From the NCBI RefSeq assembly GCF_002575655.3, contig NC_053035.3, positions 377,805,792 to 377,869,791 of the forward strand: a stretch of 64,000 bases of DNA, given 5' to 3'. Under the pieces are notes generated by a model. The model searched no databases. It was not told the origin of the DNA and was given only the letters and a program-made list of their open reading frames with translations. Positions 48,110 through 58,390 of the stretch are shown in pieces (within the stretch, counting starts at the first letter, position 1; every line of letters starts with the position of its first letter). The DNA is from Aegilops tauschii subsp. strangulata (Eukaryota; Streptophyta; Magnoliopsida; Poales; Poaceae). The translations under genes were made by a program, and so were the position numbers.

Positions 48110-50610
48110 GGAACACCAAGACAAACTAACGTCACTCTACACAATGCGAAGCCGTGCCTTCCTGGGACCCATAACCGTGCGAAGAAGATACCACACCAGC
48201 GTCTCTCGAATAGGCCATTCTGTGCTTCACGGAGTAAACAGTGGGTATTCACATCTGAACCAATTTCGCTGGGTCTCCCCAATTAAAGAACCTTTGTGCG
48301 CTGAACGACGGTGCCTCTCCGTCTGATTGAGTCGACGGAATCATTCGGAACACAAACACATGGGAGCATGACTCTATATTATAGGGCAGCATGCCTTTTA
48401 GTGCTTCACGCCCGTGCATGTGACCCTTAACACTGCCACGAACGTCCACGCCATCGTCAGTGCACAAGTCATGTCGCTACCAGGTACAGAACCGTACCTG
48501 TAGTCACTTCACGCCCGTGCTTCTAATAAAAGAAGCGCCACGCAACTCAGCACAGAGCCGTGGCTTTTAAAAACAAGGAAATTACGCTTTTAAACTCCTC
48601 GACTCTCGAACCGGCCACTCGAAAAGTAAACATTTAGCGTTAACATCTAAACCCATTCCACTTTGTTTCAACAATAAACTTACAAAACATGACTCCCCGA
48701 CAGACCCAACCATGCCCTCATGGAATTCATGTCCGTGCCTCTTCTTATGAACGAGTCAACGTAATCATTTCGAACACAAATACAGGCGAACGAGACTCTA
48801 CATAAAACCACGCCATCTGGAACACCAAGACAAACTAACGTCACTCTACACAATACCACGCCGTGCCTTCCTGGGACCCATGACCGTGCAAAGAATATAC
48901 CACACCAGCGTCTCTCAAATAGGCCATTCCATGCCACACAGAGTAAATAGTGGGTGTTCACATCTGAACCAATTCCGTTGGGTCTCCCCAAGTAAAGAAA
49001 GAACCTGACGGTGCCTTTGTGCACTGAACGCCCGTGCCTCTCCGTCTGATCGAGTCGACGGAATCATTCAGAACACAAACACACAGGAAACTGACTCTAT
49101 ATTATACGGCAGCATGCCTTTTAGCGCTTCACGCCCGTGCCTGTGACCCTTAACACTGCCACGAACGTCCACGCCATCGTCAGTGCACAAGTTGTGTCGC
49201 TACCTCGTATAGAACCGTAGCTGTAGTCACTTCACGCCCGTGCTTCTAATAAAAGAAGCGCCACGCAACTCAGCACAGAGCCTTGGCTTTTAAAAACAAG
49301 GAAATTATGCTTTTAAACACCTCGACTCTTGAACCGGCCACTTGCAAAGTAACCATTTAGCGTTAACACCTACACCCATTCCGCTTTGTTTCAACAATAA
49401 ACTTACGAAACGTGACTCTCCGACACACCCAACCAAGCCCTCATGGCATTCATGTCCGTGCCTCTTCTTCTGAGCGAGTCAACGGAATCATTTCGAACAC
49501 AAATACAGGCGAACGTGACTCTACATAAAACCACGCCATATGGAACACCAAGACAATCTAACGTCACTCTACACAATACCATGCCGTGCCTTTAGACACC
49601 TCACGCCCGTGCTTCTAATAAAAGAAGCGCCACGCAACTCAGCACAGAGCCGTGCTTTTAAAAACAGGGAAATTACGCTTTTAAACACCTCGACTCTTGA
49701 ACCGGCCACTCACAAAGTAAACATTTAGCGTTAACACCTAAACCCATCCTGCTTTGTTTCAATAATAAACTTACGAAACGTGACTCTCCGACAGACCCAA
49801 CCATGCCCTGATGGCATTCATGTCCGTGCCTCTTCTACTGAACTAGTCAACGGGATCATTTCGAACACAAATACAGGCGAACGTGACTCTACATAAAACT
49901 ACGCCATCTGGAACACCAAGACAAACTAACGTCACTCTACACAATAAAACGTCGTGCCTTCCAGGGACCCATGACCGTGCGAAGAACATACCACACCAGC
50001 GTCTCCCAAATAGGCCATTCCGTGCCTCATAGAGTAAACAGTGGGTGTTCACATCTGAACCAATTCCGGTGGGTCTCCCCAATTAAAGAAAGAACCTGAC
50101 GGTGCCTTTGTGCGCTGAATGCCCGTGCCTCCCCGTCTGATCGAGTCGACGGAATCATTCGAAACTCAAACACACGGGAAAGTGACTCTATATTATACGG
50201 TAGCATGCCTTTTAGCGCTTCACGCCCGTGCCTGTGACCCTTAACACTGCCACGAACGTCCACGCCATCGTCAGTGCACAAGTCATCGTCCGCGGCTATA
50301 TTCACTTCACGTCCGTGCTTCTAATAAAAGAAGCGCGACATAACTCAGTACAGAACCGTGGCTTTTAAAAACAAGGAACTTACGCTTTTAAACAACTCGA
50401 CTCTCGAATCTCACAAAGTAAACAGCTAGCGTTAACATCTAAACCCATTCTGCTTTCTTTCCATGATAAACGTAGGAACGTGACTATGCGAAAGACGAAA
50501 CCATTCCCCCATGGGATTCACGTGCGTACGTGCCTATTTTTCTCAACGAGTCAACGGAAACATTTCGAACACAAATACAGGCGAACGTGACTATATAAAA
50601 CCACACCATG
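48110..50610 (+). repeat. Tandem array of about 710-725-bp units (four copies)
   Basis: Units begin with GGAACACCAAGACAAACTAA at 48110, 48819, 49542 (one change) and 49910. Unit lengths are 709, 723 and 368 (an internal deletion) with a last unit of about 700 bp. Each is itself made of CGTGCCTCT-type phrases and carries ATAAAAGAAGCGCCACGCAA and ACGCTTTTAAAC segments. No open frame is conserved between the units, so they are not considered genes. Confidence 0.8.
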
Positions 50611-50911
50611 AATCTGTGGGATGCAAGCCTGTTTCTGTGACCCGGAACACTGCAACACAGAAAAGCCACGAACGTACACGCCTTCATCAGTACACAAGTC
50701 ATTACAATACTAGGTTCACAACCGTGGATGCAGAGACTTCACATCCCGTGCATCATAAGTAATGGCGCCTAATTACAATGATACTCGAAACCAAAATACA
50801 TTTTGTTAGCAAGGTAGCTGACAGCGAAATTTCACAAGACAAGGTAAGAAACTCCACTCCACTACTTAACAACACCAGACGCACACAACAGCCAGGGACG
50901 CTGCTGTATAC

Positions 50912-51590
50912 CTAGTCCCCACCAACCTTGTTGTTGGTTTGCTCCCGGCGCAGTTCATCAATCTCCTTCTTCAGCGCCTTCATATTCTCGTCATGTCACT
51001 TCACAACTGCGGCCGATTCCTGCAACGACCGGATGTGCTCTTCAAGGAGATTTCTCGTCTCAGCCGTAATTTCTACGATCCTGGCATTCGCCTTCTCCAA
51101 ATCTTCCTTTGTTTCCTCGCAAAACTTCTTCCACGCATAGGTGATCTCCAGCAGCTGCTCGTACGTTTTGTCAGCCTTTGGAATTGAAACCAAAGTATTC
51201 ATCTCATCGACCAGGTTATTGAGACTAACTAACAAGGACCTAACAGCACTTGCCGTCGCCGCCCCACTCACCATTCCCTTCTCTTTCGAGCCACAGCTGC
51301 TCCCCAATTCTACAGCAGGGGACTTCTGTTCAATACCATGACGCAGACTAACCCTACCTCCAACTGACTGTAAATCAGTATTAGCAAGACACACCCGCAT
51401 CAAATTAGGAGTCAGCTGACCACAATAATTCATGTTTCATAAACTAAATCAAAGCAGCTGAAAGAAAGAAAAAACGAATGAAGGAGAAGCAGAAACAGGG
51501 TGAACTTACAGACGAGGAACCCTCGCGAGCCGAGATCTCCTCCCGCGACAGGACACGGCCGTCCGGAGTAGTCTCCTTCTGCCCAGCCAT
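50912..51590 (-). pseudogene. Coiled-coil protein, copy 1 (two exons), late nonsense codon
   Basis: Exon 1 is 51590-51510 (MAGQKETTPDGRVLSREEIS, donor GTAAGT). Exon 2 probably begins at 51367 after ATTTACAG, in phase 0, and reads to 50912. The protein has a Ser/Gly-rich middle (SSCGSKEKGMVSGAATA), then a long helical stretch (TYEQLLEITYAWKKFCEETK, RNLLEEHIRSLQESAAVVK). A TGA at 50996-50998 replaces the CGA of copy 2 and removes the last 30 residues or so (KALKKEIDELRREQT), part of the coiled coil. I do not recognise the family. The acceptor choice is inferred; a frame open upstream (MNYCGQLTPN) allows a longer exon 2. Confidence 0.55.
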
Positions 51591-51696
51591 GGCGGAGATG
51601 GTCAGTGAATAGTGATGAGCAAGAGGAATGGAAGGCCTGGCGGCGAACGAAGGGAGGAGTAGAATGTGGCTAGGGTTTCGAGACTCCGTCCGTCCG

Positions 51697-51875
51697 CCTT
51701 AAATAGCCGGAGCCTGGCCTCGGGCGACGAGCCAGACCAGCATCACCGGAGGATACGCCTGTCGGACCGTTAGGATTCTGGAGCGGCACCATGTGGCGTT
51801 CACTCCCGAGGTACAAAGAGATGCCCGTCGAACCGTTGGGTTTCCGCGATAAACGCACGAATGTGACTCTTGGTA
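51697..51875 (-). promoter_or_regulatory. Upstream module of coiled-coil gene copy 1 (shared type)
   Basis: On the minus strand, CTATTTAAGG (51697-51706) is a TATA-like box about 110 bp before ATG 51590. The plus strand then shows CTCGGGCGACGAGCC, GGTTTCCGCGATAAACGCA and CGAATGTGACTC, all matched upstream of 53750 and, more loosely, 47654. Confidence 0.55.
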
Positions 51876-53200
51876 AATCATAACCATGCCTCTTCGCGCT
51901 GCCCGGATGTGCCTGTCGTTGCGAACGGTTCAACGGAATCATTTGGAACACGAAAACAACATAACGTGACTATTTACAATACCACGCCGTCACTTCCTGG
52001 GACCCACCACCGTGCAAAGAATACACCACAACAGCTTCTCTCGAACAAGCCATTCCGTGCCTCACCGAGTAAATAGTGAGTGTTCACACCTGAACCCTTT
52101 CCGCTGGGTTTCCGCAATTAAAGAAATGAACGTGACTGTGGGTAAGACCAAACGGTGTATTTCTGCTGATTTACCATCTGATCGAGTCAACAGAATTATT
52201 CGGAACAAAAACACAGACGAGCATGACTCTGTATAATACCACACCATGCCCGTACCCTCTCCCATCTAATCGAGTCCACGCCTCTATCGAGTAATATACG
52301 AAACATTAAGAAAGAAGCGTGACAGTGCTTTTGAAAACACGGAAAGAAGCTTTTAAAAACAGCGTCTCTCACATAGGCCATTCGGTGCCTCACAGATTCA
52401 ACAGTAAGTGTTGGCGTCTCAACCCATTCTGCTGGGTTAAAGAAACGAACTTGACTGTGCGTAATGCAAAGCTATGCCTCTGTGGGCTCACCGGCCGTGC
52501 CTCTCCTTCTGATCGAGTCGACGCAAGCACTCGGAAGAGAAAGACAGTGGATCGAGACTCCATATTATACGGCAACATGCCTCTTAGCGCTTCACGCCCG
52601 TGCCTGTGACCCTTAACATTACCACGAACGTCCACGCCATTGTCAGTACACAACTCATGTCGCTGGCTGGTACAGAACCGCGGCTGTATTCACTTCACCC
52701 CCATGCTTCTAATAAAAGAAGCGTGACGCAACTCAGTACAGAACCGTGGCTTTTAAAAACAAGGAACTTACGCTTTTAAACAACTCGACTCTCATGGGAT
52801 TCACCTGCGTACGTGCCTATTTTTCTGAACGAGTCAACAGAATCATTTCGAACACAAATACAGGCGAACGTGACTTTGTATAAAACCACACCATGAATTT
52901 GTAGGGTGCAAGCCCGTGTCTGTGACCCGAAACACTGCAACACACAAAAGCCACGAACGTACATGCCTACATCAGTACGCAAGTCATTACAATACTAGGT
53001 TCACAACCGTGGCTGCAGAGACTTCACGTCCCGTGCATCATAAGTAACGGCACCTAATTACAATGATACTCGAAACCAAAATACATTTTGTTAACAAAGT
53101 ACGTAGCTGATAGCGAAATTTCACAAGACAAAGTAACAAACTCCACTCCACTGCTTAACAACACCAGATGCACACAACAGCCAGGGATGCTGCTGTATAT

Positions 53201-53750
53201 CTAGTCCCCACCGACCTTCTTGCTGGTTTGCTCCCGGCGCAGTTCATCAATCTCCTCCTTCAGCGCCTTCATATTCTCGTGATGTCGCTTCACAGCTGCG
53301 GCCAATTCTTGCAACGACCGGGTGTGCTCCTCAAGGAGATTGCTCCTCACAGCCATAATTTCTACGATGCTGGCATTGGCCTTCTCCAAATCTTCTCTTG
53401 TTTCCTGGTAGAACTGCTGCCACTCGTAGGTGACCTCCAGCAACTCCTTGTACGTTTTTTCAACCTTTGCAATTGAAACCAAGGCATTCATCCCATTGAC
53501 CAGGTTAACGAGAGTAGCTCCAACTGACTGTAAATCAGTATCAGCAAGACACACCCACATCAAATTAGGAGTCAGCTGACCACAATAATTCATGTTTCAC
53601 AAACTAAATCAAAGCAGCCAAAAGAAAGAAAAAACGAATGAAGGAGAAGCAGAAACAGGGTGAACTTACAGACGAGGAACCCTCGCGAGCCTGGATCTCC
53701 TCCCGCGACAGGGCATGGCAGTCCGGAGTAGTCTCCTTCTGCCCAGCCAT
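53201..53750 (-). CDS. Coiled-coil protein, copy 2 (two exons), apparently intact
   Basis: Exon 1 is 53750-53670 (MAGQKETTPDCHALSREEIQ, donor GTAAGT). Exon 2 probably begins at 53527 after ATTTACAG and runs in phase to TAG 53201-53203. The protein is about 135 residues: a short polar N-terminus, then an almost continuous amphipathic helix (TYKELLEVTYEWQQFYQETR, EDLEKANASIVEIMAVRSNL, KALKEEIDELRREQTSKKV) likely to form a coiled coil. Compared with copy 1 it lacks about 40 residues of the Ser/Gly-rich middle. It is a paralogue of 50912-51590, with the same upstream module. The family is unrecognised, and no transcript evidence is available here. Confidence 0.55.
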
Positions 53751-53861
53751 GGCAGAGATGGGTCAGTGAATAGAGATGAGCAAGAGGAATGGAAGGCCTG
53801 GCGGCGGACGAAGGGAGGAGTAGAATGTGGCTAGCTAGGGTTTCAAGACTCCGTCCGTCCG

Positions 53862-54035
53862 CCTTAAATAGCCGAAGCCTGGCCTCGGGCGACGAGCCAG
53901 AGCGGCGTCGCCGGAGGAGATACCCGTTGGACCATTAGGTTTCTAGAGCGGCGCCACGTGGCGTTCACTCCGGAGGTACGAAGAGACGCCCGTCGAACCA
54001 TTGGGTTTCCGCGATAAACGCACGAATGTGACTCT
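53862..54035 (-). promoter_or_regulatory. Upstream module of coiled-coil gene copy 2 (shared type)
   Basis: TATTTAAGG on the minus strand (53862-53870) lies about 115 bp before ATG 53750. It has the same following elements as the module at 51697-51875 (CTCGGGCGACGAGCC, GGCGTTCACTCCGGAGGTAC, GGTTTCCGCGATAAACGCA). Confidence 0.55.
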
Positions 54036-54439
54036 TGGAAAATCATAACCATGCCTCTTCGCGCTGCTCGGATGTGCCCGCCGTTGCGAACGGTTCAACG
54101 AAATCATTTGGAACACGAAAACAACATAACGTGACTATTTACAATACCACGCCGTCACTTCCTGGGACCCACCACCGTGTAAAGAATACACCACAGCAGC
54201 TTCTCTCGAACAAGCCATTCGGTGCCTCACCGAGTAAACAGTGAGTGTTCACACCTGAACACTTTCCGCTGGGTTTCCGCAATTAAAGAAAAGAACGTGA
54301 CTGTGGGTAAGACCAAACGGTGCCTTTCCGCTGGGTTTCCATCTGATCGAGTCAACGGAATTATTCGGAACACAAACACAGACGAGCATGACTCTATATA
54401 ATACCATACCATGCCCGTACCTCTCCCATCTAATCGAGT

Positions 54440-55520
54440 GACCGTGAATGTGCGTAATGAAAAGCTATGCCTCTATGGGCTCACCGGCCGTGCCTCTCCT
54501 TCTGATCAGGTCTTTTTCGAGTAATATACGAAACATCAAGAAAGAAGCGTGACTGTGCTTTTGAAAACAAGGAAACAAGCTTTTAAAAACAGAGTCAACA
54601 GTAAGTGTTGGCGTCTCAACCCATTCCGCTGGGTTAAAGAAATGAACGTGACTGTGCGTAATGAAAACCTATGCCTCTATGGGCTCACCGGCCGTGCCTC
54701 TCCTTCTGATCGAGTCTTTATCGAGTAATATACGAAACATCAACAAAGAAGCGTGATCGTGCTTTTGAAAACAAGGAAACAAGCTTTTTAAAACAGAGTC
54801 AACAGTAAGTGTTGGCGTCTCAACCCATTCCGCTGGGTTAAAGAAACGAACGTGACTGTGCGTAATGAAAAGCTATGCCTTTATGGGCTCACCGGCCGTG
54901 CCTCTCCTTCTGATCGAGTCTTTATCGAGTAATATACGAAACATCAACAAAGAAGCGTGACTGTGCTTTTGAAAACAAGGAAACAAGCTTTTAAAAGCAG
55001 AGTTAACAGTAAGTGTTGGCATCTCAACCCATTCCGCTGGGTTAAAGAAACGAACGTGACTGTGCGTAATGAAAAGCTATGCCTCTATGGGCTCACTGGC
55101 CGTGCCTCTCCTTCTGATCGAGTCTTTATCGAGTAATATACGAAACGTCAAGAAAGAAGCGTGACTGTGCTTTTGAAAACAAGGAAACAAGCTTTTAAAA
55201 ACAGAGTCAATAGTAAGTGTTGGCGTCTCAATCCATTCCGCTGGGTTAAAGAAACGAGCGTGACTATGCGTAATGAAAAGCTATGCGTCACCGGCCGTGC
55301 CTCTGCTTCCGATCGAGTCTTTATCGAGTAATATACGAAACATCAACAAAGAAACATGACTGTGCTTTTGAAAACAAGGAAACAAGCTTTTTAAAACAGA
55401 GACAACAGTAAGTGTTGGCGTCTCAACCCATTCCGCTGGGTTAAAGAAACGAATGTGACTGTGCGTAATGAAAAGCTATGCCTCACCGGCCGTGCCTCTC
55501 CTTCTGATCGAGTCGACGGA
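54440..55520 (+). repeat. Tandem array of 204-bp units
   Basis: CCATTC(C)GCTGGGTTAAAGAAA recurs at 54621, 54825, 55029, 55233 and 55428 (spacings 204, 204, 204 and 195), with a partial unit before 54621. Each unit reads: GGGTTAAAGAAA, GAACGTGACTGTGCG, AATGAAAAGCTATGCCTCTA, CACCGGCCGTGCCTCTCCTT, ATCGAGTAATATACGAAACA, AAACAAGCTTTTAAAA, and GTAAGTGTTGGCGTCTCAA. A related single unit occurs at about 52320-52520. Units are very similar, so the array is recent. Confidence 0.85.
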
Positions 55521-56155
55521 AGCACTCGGAACAAAAACACAGGGGAGCGTGACTCCATATTATACGGCAACATGCCTCTTAGCGCTTCACGCCCGTGCCT
55601 GTGACACTTAACAGTACCACGAACGTCCACGCCGTTGTCAGTACACAACTCATGTCGCTGCCTGGTACAGAACCGCGGTTGTATTCACTTCACGCCCGTG
55701 CTTCTAATAAAAGAAGCGCGACGCAACTCAGTATTAAAACCAGACGCACACAACAACCAGGGAGGAACGCCAGCTCGTATTAAAACCGTGCTTCGCGTGA
55801 CTACACTTCCGCGCCTCTTACAGGGGATCATCTCCCAGGAAGACACGTCTGTAAACACACACAACCACTCCCGTGCCTATCCATGTGAACGAGCAACCGG
55901 AATCATATGGACCACAACTACGCACGTGTGGCAAAAACATGCTCCCCGCGGCCCCACGAAGTGCCCCTGGTGGAAGCACAACCGTGGTCCTACTGCTAAC
56001 AAGCGACATCCATGCCCAGAGCCTACTCATCTACATGTACCAACGAACGAAACAACACGACGACAATGCAACGCATAAATGCTTTACAGATTCATGTAAG
56101 TACAAAAGGCCACATGCCCCAACGCAATGAAAAAACACACCTTCAAGCTCTCGGC
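55521..56155. other. Phrase-repeat DNA without a gene
   Basis: 55540-55740 is homologous to 52545-52745 (CATGCCTCTTAGCGCTTCAC, ATAAAAGAAGCG). The remainder up to the coiled-coil gene end is non-coding. Open frames here are not conserved in the homologous stretch. Confidence 0.45.
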
Positions 56156-56569
56156 CTACACTCCAGCAACGTTCTTGATCGGCTGGTGGGCGACCGCATC
56201 CTCAATCTGCTTCTTCGTCGCCTCATGACCTTCCTTCACAGCAGCATACGAATCCTCAACCAGGCTCTTGTACTTGACGAGGACCTCAGCCTTCTCATCC
56301 ATAAGCTGCTCCACTTCGCCTGACAGCTTCTGCACCAACGCATGGCTCTGCTCATACAGATTCTTCCAGCGGGCGGCCTCCTGATCCTTCTGCTGGAGCT
56401 CTTTGAGAAGCTTCTCATTCTCACACAGAGATCGAAATATGAGACCAGTGGACTTCTCCACAGAGGCATTGCTCTGCTGCACCAACTTCTCCAGGCGAGC
56501 GATGAACTGCTGCTGCTTAATTAGCTCATCGAGCACGTCATCACTGGCTAAGGAATTTGGTACTGCCAT
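56156..56569 (-). CDS. Coiled-coil protein of unknown family
   Basis: The ATG at 56569 is in a strong context (AAGATGGCA) and gives 137 residues: MAVPNSLASDDVLDELIKQQ, then a long helix (FIARLEKLVQQSNASVEK, LKELQQKDQEAARWKNLY, LVQKLSGEVEQLMDEKAEVL), ending HQPIKNVAGV. The frame is open upstream to about 56641 and contains a basic stretch (HKRIRHG), but there is no ATG in that part and a TAG at 56644. A longer N-terminus by splicing from ATG 56766 (MAGKRGSG..) was not resolved. A TATA-like TTATAAAAAGG lies near 56850 on the minus strand. Its size, strand and coiled coil resemble the pair at 50912-53750, but sequence identity is not evident. Confidence 0.5.
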   Translation of the reverse strand: MAVPNSLASDDVLDELIKQQQFIARLEKLVQQSNASVEKSTGLIFRSLCENEKLLKELQQKDQEAARWKNLYEQSHALVQKLSGEVEQLMDEKAEVLVKYKSLVEDSYAAVKEGHEATKKQIEDAVAHQPIKNVAGV

Positions 56570-56789
56570 CTTGTCGAGATCGTCTCCATGGCGAATGCGC
56601 TTGTGGGAGGATTCGCCTCCATGCGAGAGATCGTTCGACACCTAGGCAACGGGGCAGGATATCCCTGCCGCCGCTACAGCGTAGCAGCGGCACCTCTCCC
56701 TTCTTTCCGTGGCTTTGGTCCTCGCTGCGTGGTTGCTTGAACACCCAGAACCCCTCTTACCTGCCATGGCGCAAGCAAGGAGCTACCAG

Positions 56790-57240
56790 CTAGAAAGAGG
56801 TGCCTGTCTCTAGAGAATTGTGGACGTGGAGTGTTCCATGAGTAGGTACCTTTTTATAACACATGCACACTGGTCAGACGGTCAAACAGAGTAATCGACG
56901 CCTTGAATTCTCACAATCTCTCTTAAATACCTCGAACTCTGCACGCCTGGGAAACACAAGTACTATCATTTCGTATCCCGTTGCGTTCGTCCACACTACA
57001 ACCACTCAACTTCTTTCAAATGGTCCGTATATATTCAACAAAAAACATCTCAAACACAGTTAACTTACTGTGTACGTATGTCTGTATTCCAGAGAAATTA
57101 TTGTCGAATTCATACTATTATCCATTGCCATTTTTTGAAATGATATTTATATCAAAATCTTACTATATCCGCGAATTAACTTGCACGCTTCTCGAGGTGA
57201 CACCTTAGTGAAAACGTCTGTAACACACGCATGCACGAAC
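56790..57240. other. Intergenic DNA upstream of the coiled-coil gene
   Basis: This is probable promoter and leader for the minus-strand gene to about 56900, then A/T-rich sequence. No other gene or array is seen. Confidence 0.4.
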
Positions 57241-58096
57241 GTGACGCTCTTTAATAACAAACAATGACTCCCTGGAACGCACCACCGCGACTCTCCACAA
57301 AAAAGGAATGAGTTGACAAGGAAAACATTTCCATACACAGCGTCAGTAGTGTGCCTATTGCATTAGCAACACAGTGCCAACTCGGCTTCACTTCCACGCA
57401 CCTCACAGTGACTCGCCAGAGAAAATGCATGTAACACACGCGTGGATAAACGTGACTCTGGCTAATAACAATACTTGCCTCCGCCGTTTTCACGTCCATT
57501 CCTCTCCAAGAGATCGAGTGAGCGGACTCATTTGGAAATACCAAAAGCATACAACCATGGTAACTTGACTCTGACCAATGCGTTAACATGCTTCCCATGA
57601 GTTCATGTCCATGCCTCTCCAAATGAACTGGCGAGCGGAATCGTTTGGAACACAAAGAACCATGAAACGTGACTCTCTCTAATAACAAACAGTGCCTCCC
57701 TGGAACGCACCACCGTGACTCTCCACAAAAAAGGAATGAGTTGACAAGGAAAACATTTCCATACGCAGCGTCAGGAGTGTGCCTGTTGCATTAGCAACAC
57801 AGTGCAAACTCGGCTTCACTTCCACGCACCTCACAGTGACTCGCCAGAGAAAATGCATGTAACACACGCGTGGACAAACGTGACTCTGGCTAATAACAAT
57901 ACTTGCCCCCGCCGTTTTCACGTCCATTCCTCTCCAAGAGAACGAGCGAGCGGAATCATTTGGAAATACCAAAAGCATACAACCATGGTAACTTGACTCT
58001 GACCAATGCGTTAACATGCTTCCCATGAGTTCATGTCCATGCCTCTCCAAATGAACTGGCGAGCGGAATCATTTGGAACACAAAGAACCATGAACG
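57241..58096 (+). repeat. Tandem duplication of a 428-bp phrase-repeat unit
   Basis: The two copies, 57241-57668 and 57669-58096, are nearly identical. Both contain CTGGAACGCACCACCG, CACAAAAAAGGAATGAG, ACACGCGTGGA(T/C)AAACGTG and ATTTGGAAATACCAAAAGCA. Open frames on the minus strand are similar in both only because the DNA is similar; they end and start arbitrarily and are not called as genes. Confidence 0.8.
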
Positions 58097-58390
58097 TAAC
58101 TCTGAGTAACGCCAAGCCATGCCCCTGTGGATCACACAACAACACTAAAATCAAAAAAATGCTAACATCCCACAGGCTAACAGTTAAGATGGCAAGCAAA
58201 AAACAAGCTCATGGAAGTACACAGAAAATTTCACCAATCTTGATGTCCAAACGGATGGTCGAAGATTCGAGACGCTTCGCCATTTCCATAGGAGGGTGAC
58301 CTCTGGTGGCCACACTTCCATGCGCCTCACCGTGGAACGTCATAGAAAACGTCTGTAACACGCGCAGGCACGAACATGACTCTGGGTAAC

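Larger units (their letters stand above)
50630..54420. repeat. Segmental tandem duplication carrying the coiled-coil gene pair
   Basis: Sequence from about 50636 (TGTGACCCGGAACACTGCAA) through 52260 is repeated from about 52919 through 54420 in the same order: 3' flank, coiled-coil gene, promoter module and phrase repeats. The two start codons are 2160 bp apart. Between the copies lies phrase-repeat DNA (52270-52900). Confidence 0.75.
40450..58390 (+). repeat. 18-kb zone of degenerate short-phrase repeats (CGTGCCTCT family)
   Basis: Between the genes in this interval the plus strand is written in recurring phrases: CGTGCCTCT (or ATGCCTCT, CGTGCTTCT), AACGTGACTCT, GAACGAGTCAACGGAATCAT, TTTGGAACACAAA, ATAATACCACGCCGTGCC and CTTCACGCCCGTGCC. 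They follow one another in roughly the same order, suggesting a diverged unit of about 110-120 bp. The orientation is the same throughout. Local tandem arrays at 48110-50610, 54440-55520 and 57241-58096 are made of the same words. No coding capacity is seen in the phrases themselves. I do not recognise it as a named transposon. Confidence 0.6.

Noticed and set aside
54440..55520. CRISPR-like array
   Set aside because: Units are 204 bp with no short repeat and spacer structure, and the genome is eukaryotic.
55391..56130. Several 60-150-codon frames between the 204-bp array and the coiled-coil gene
   Set aside because: They are not conserved in the homologous stretch at 52.5-52.8 kb and have no domain.
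56570..56644. N-terminal extension of the coiled-coil gene starting at 56641
   Set aside because: The codon at 56641 is GTG, not ATG, and an in-frame TAG precedes it; the start at 56569 was preferred.
57251..58050. Two similar minus-strand open frames of 145 and 123 codons
   Set aside because: They resemble each other only because the 428-bp DNA unit is duplicated; boundaries are arbitrary and the words are the phrase repeat.
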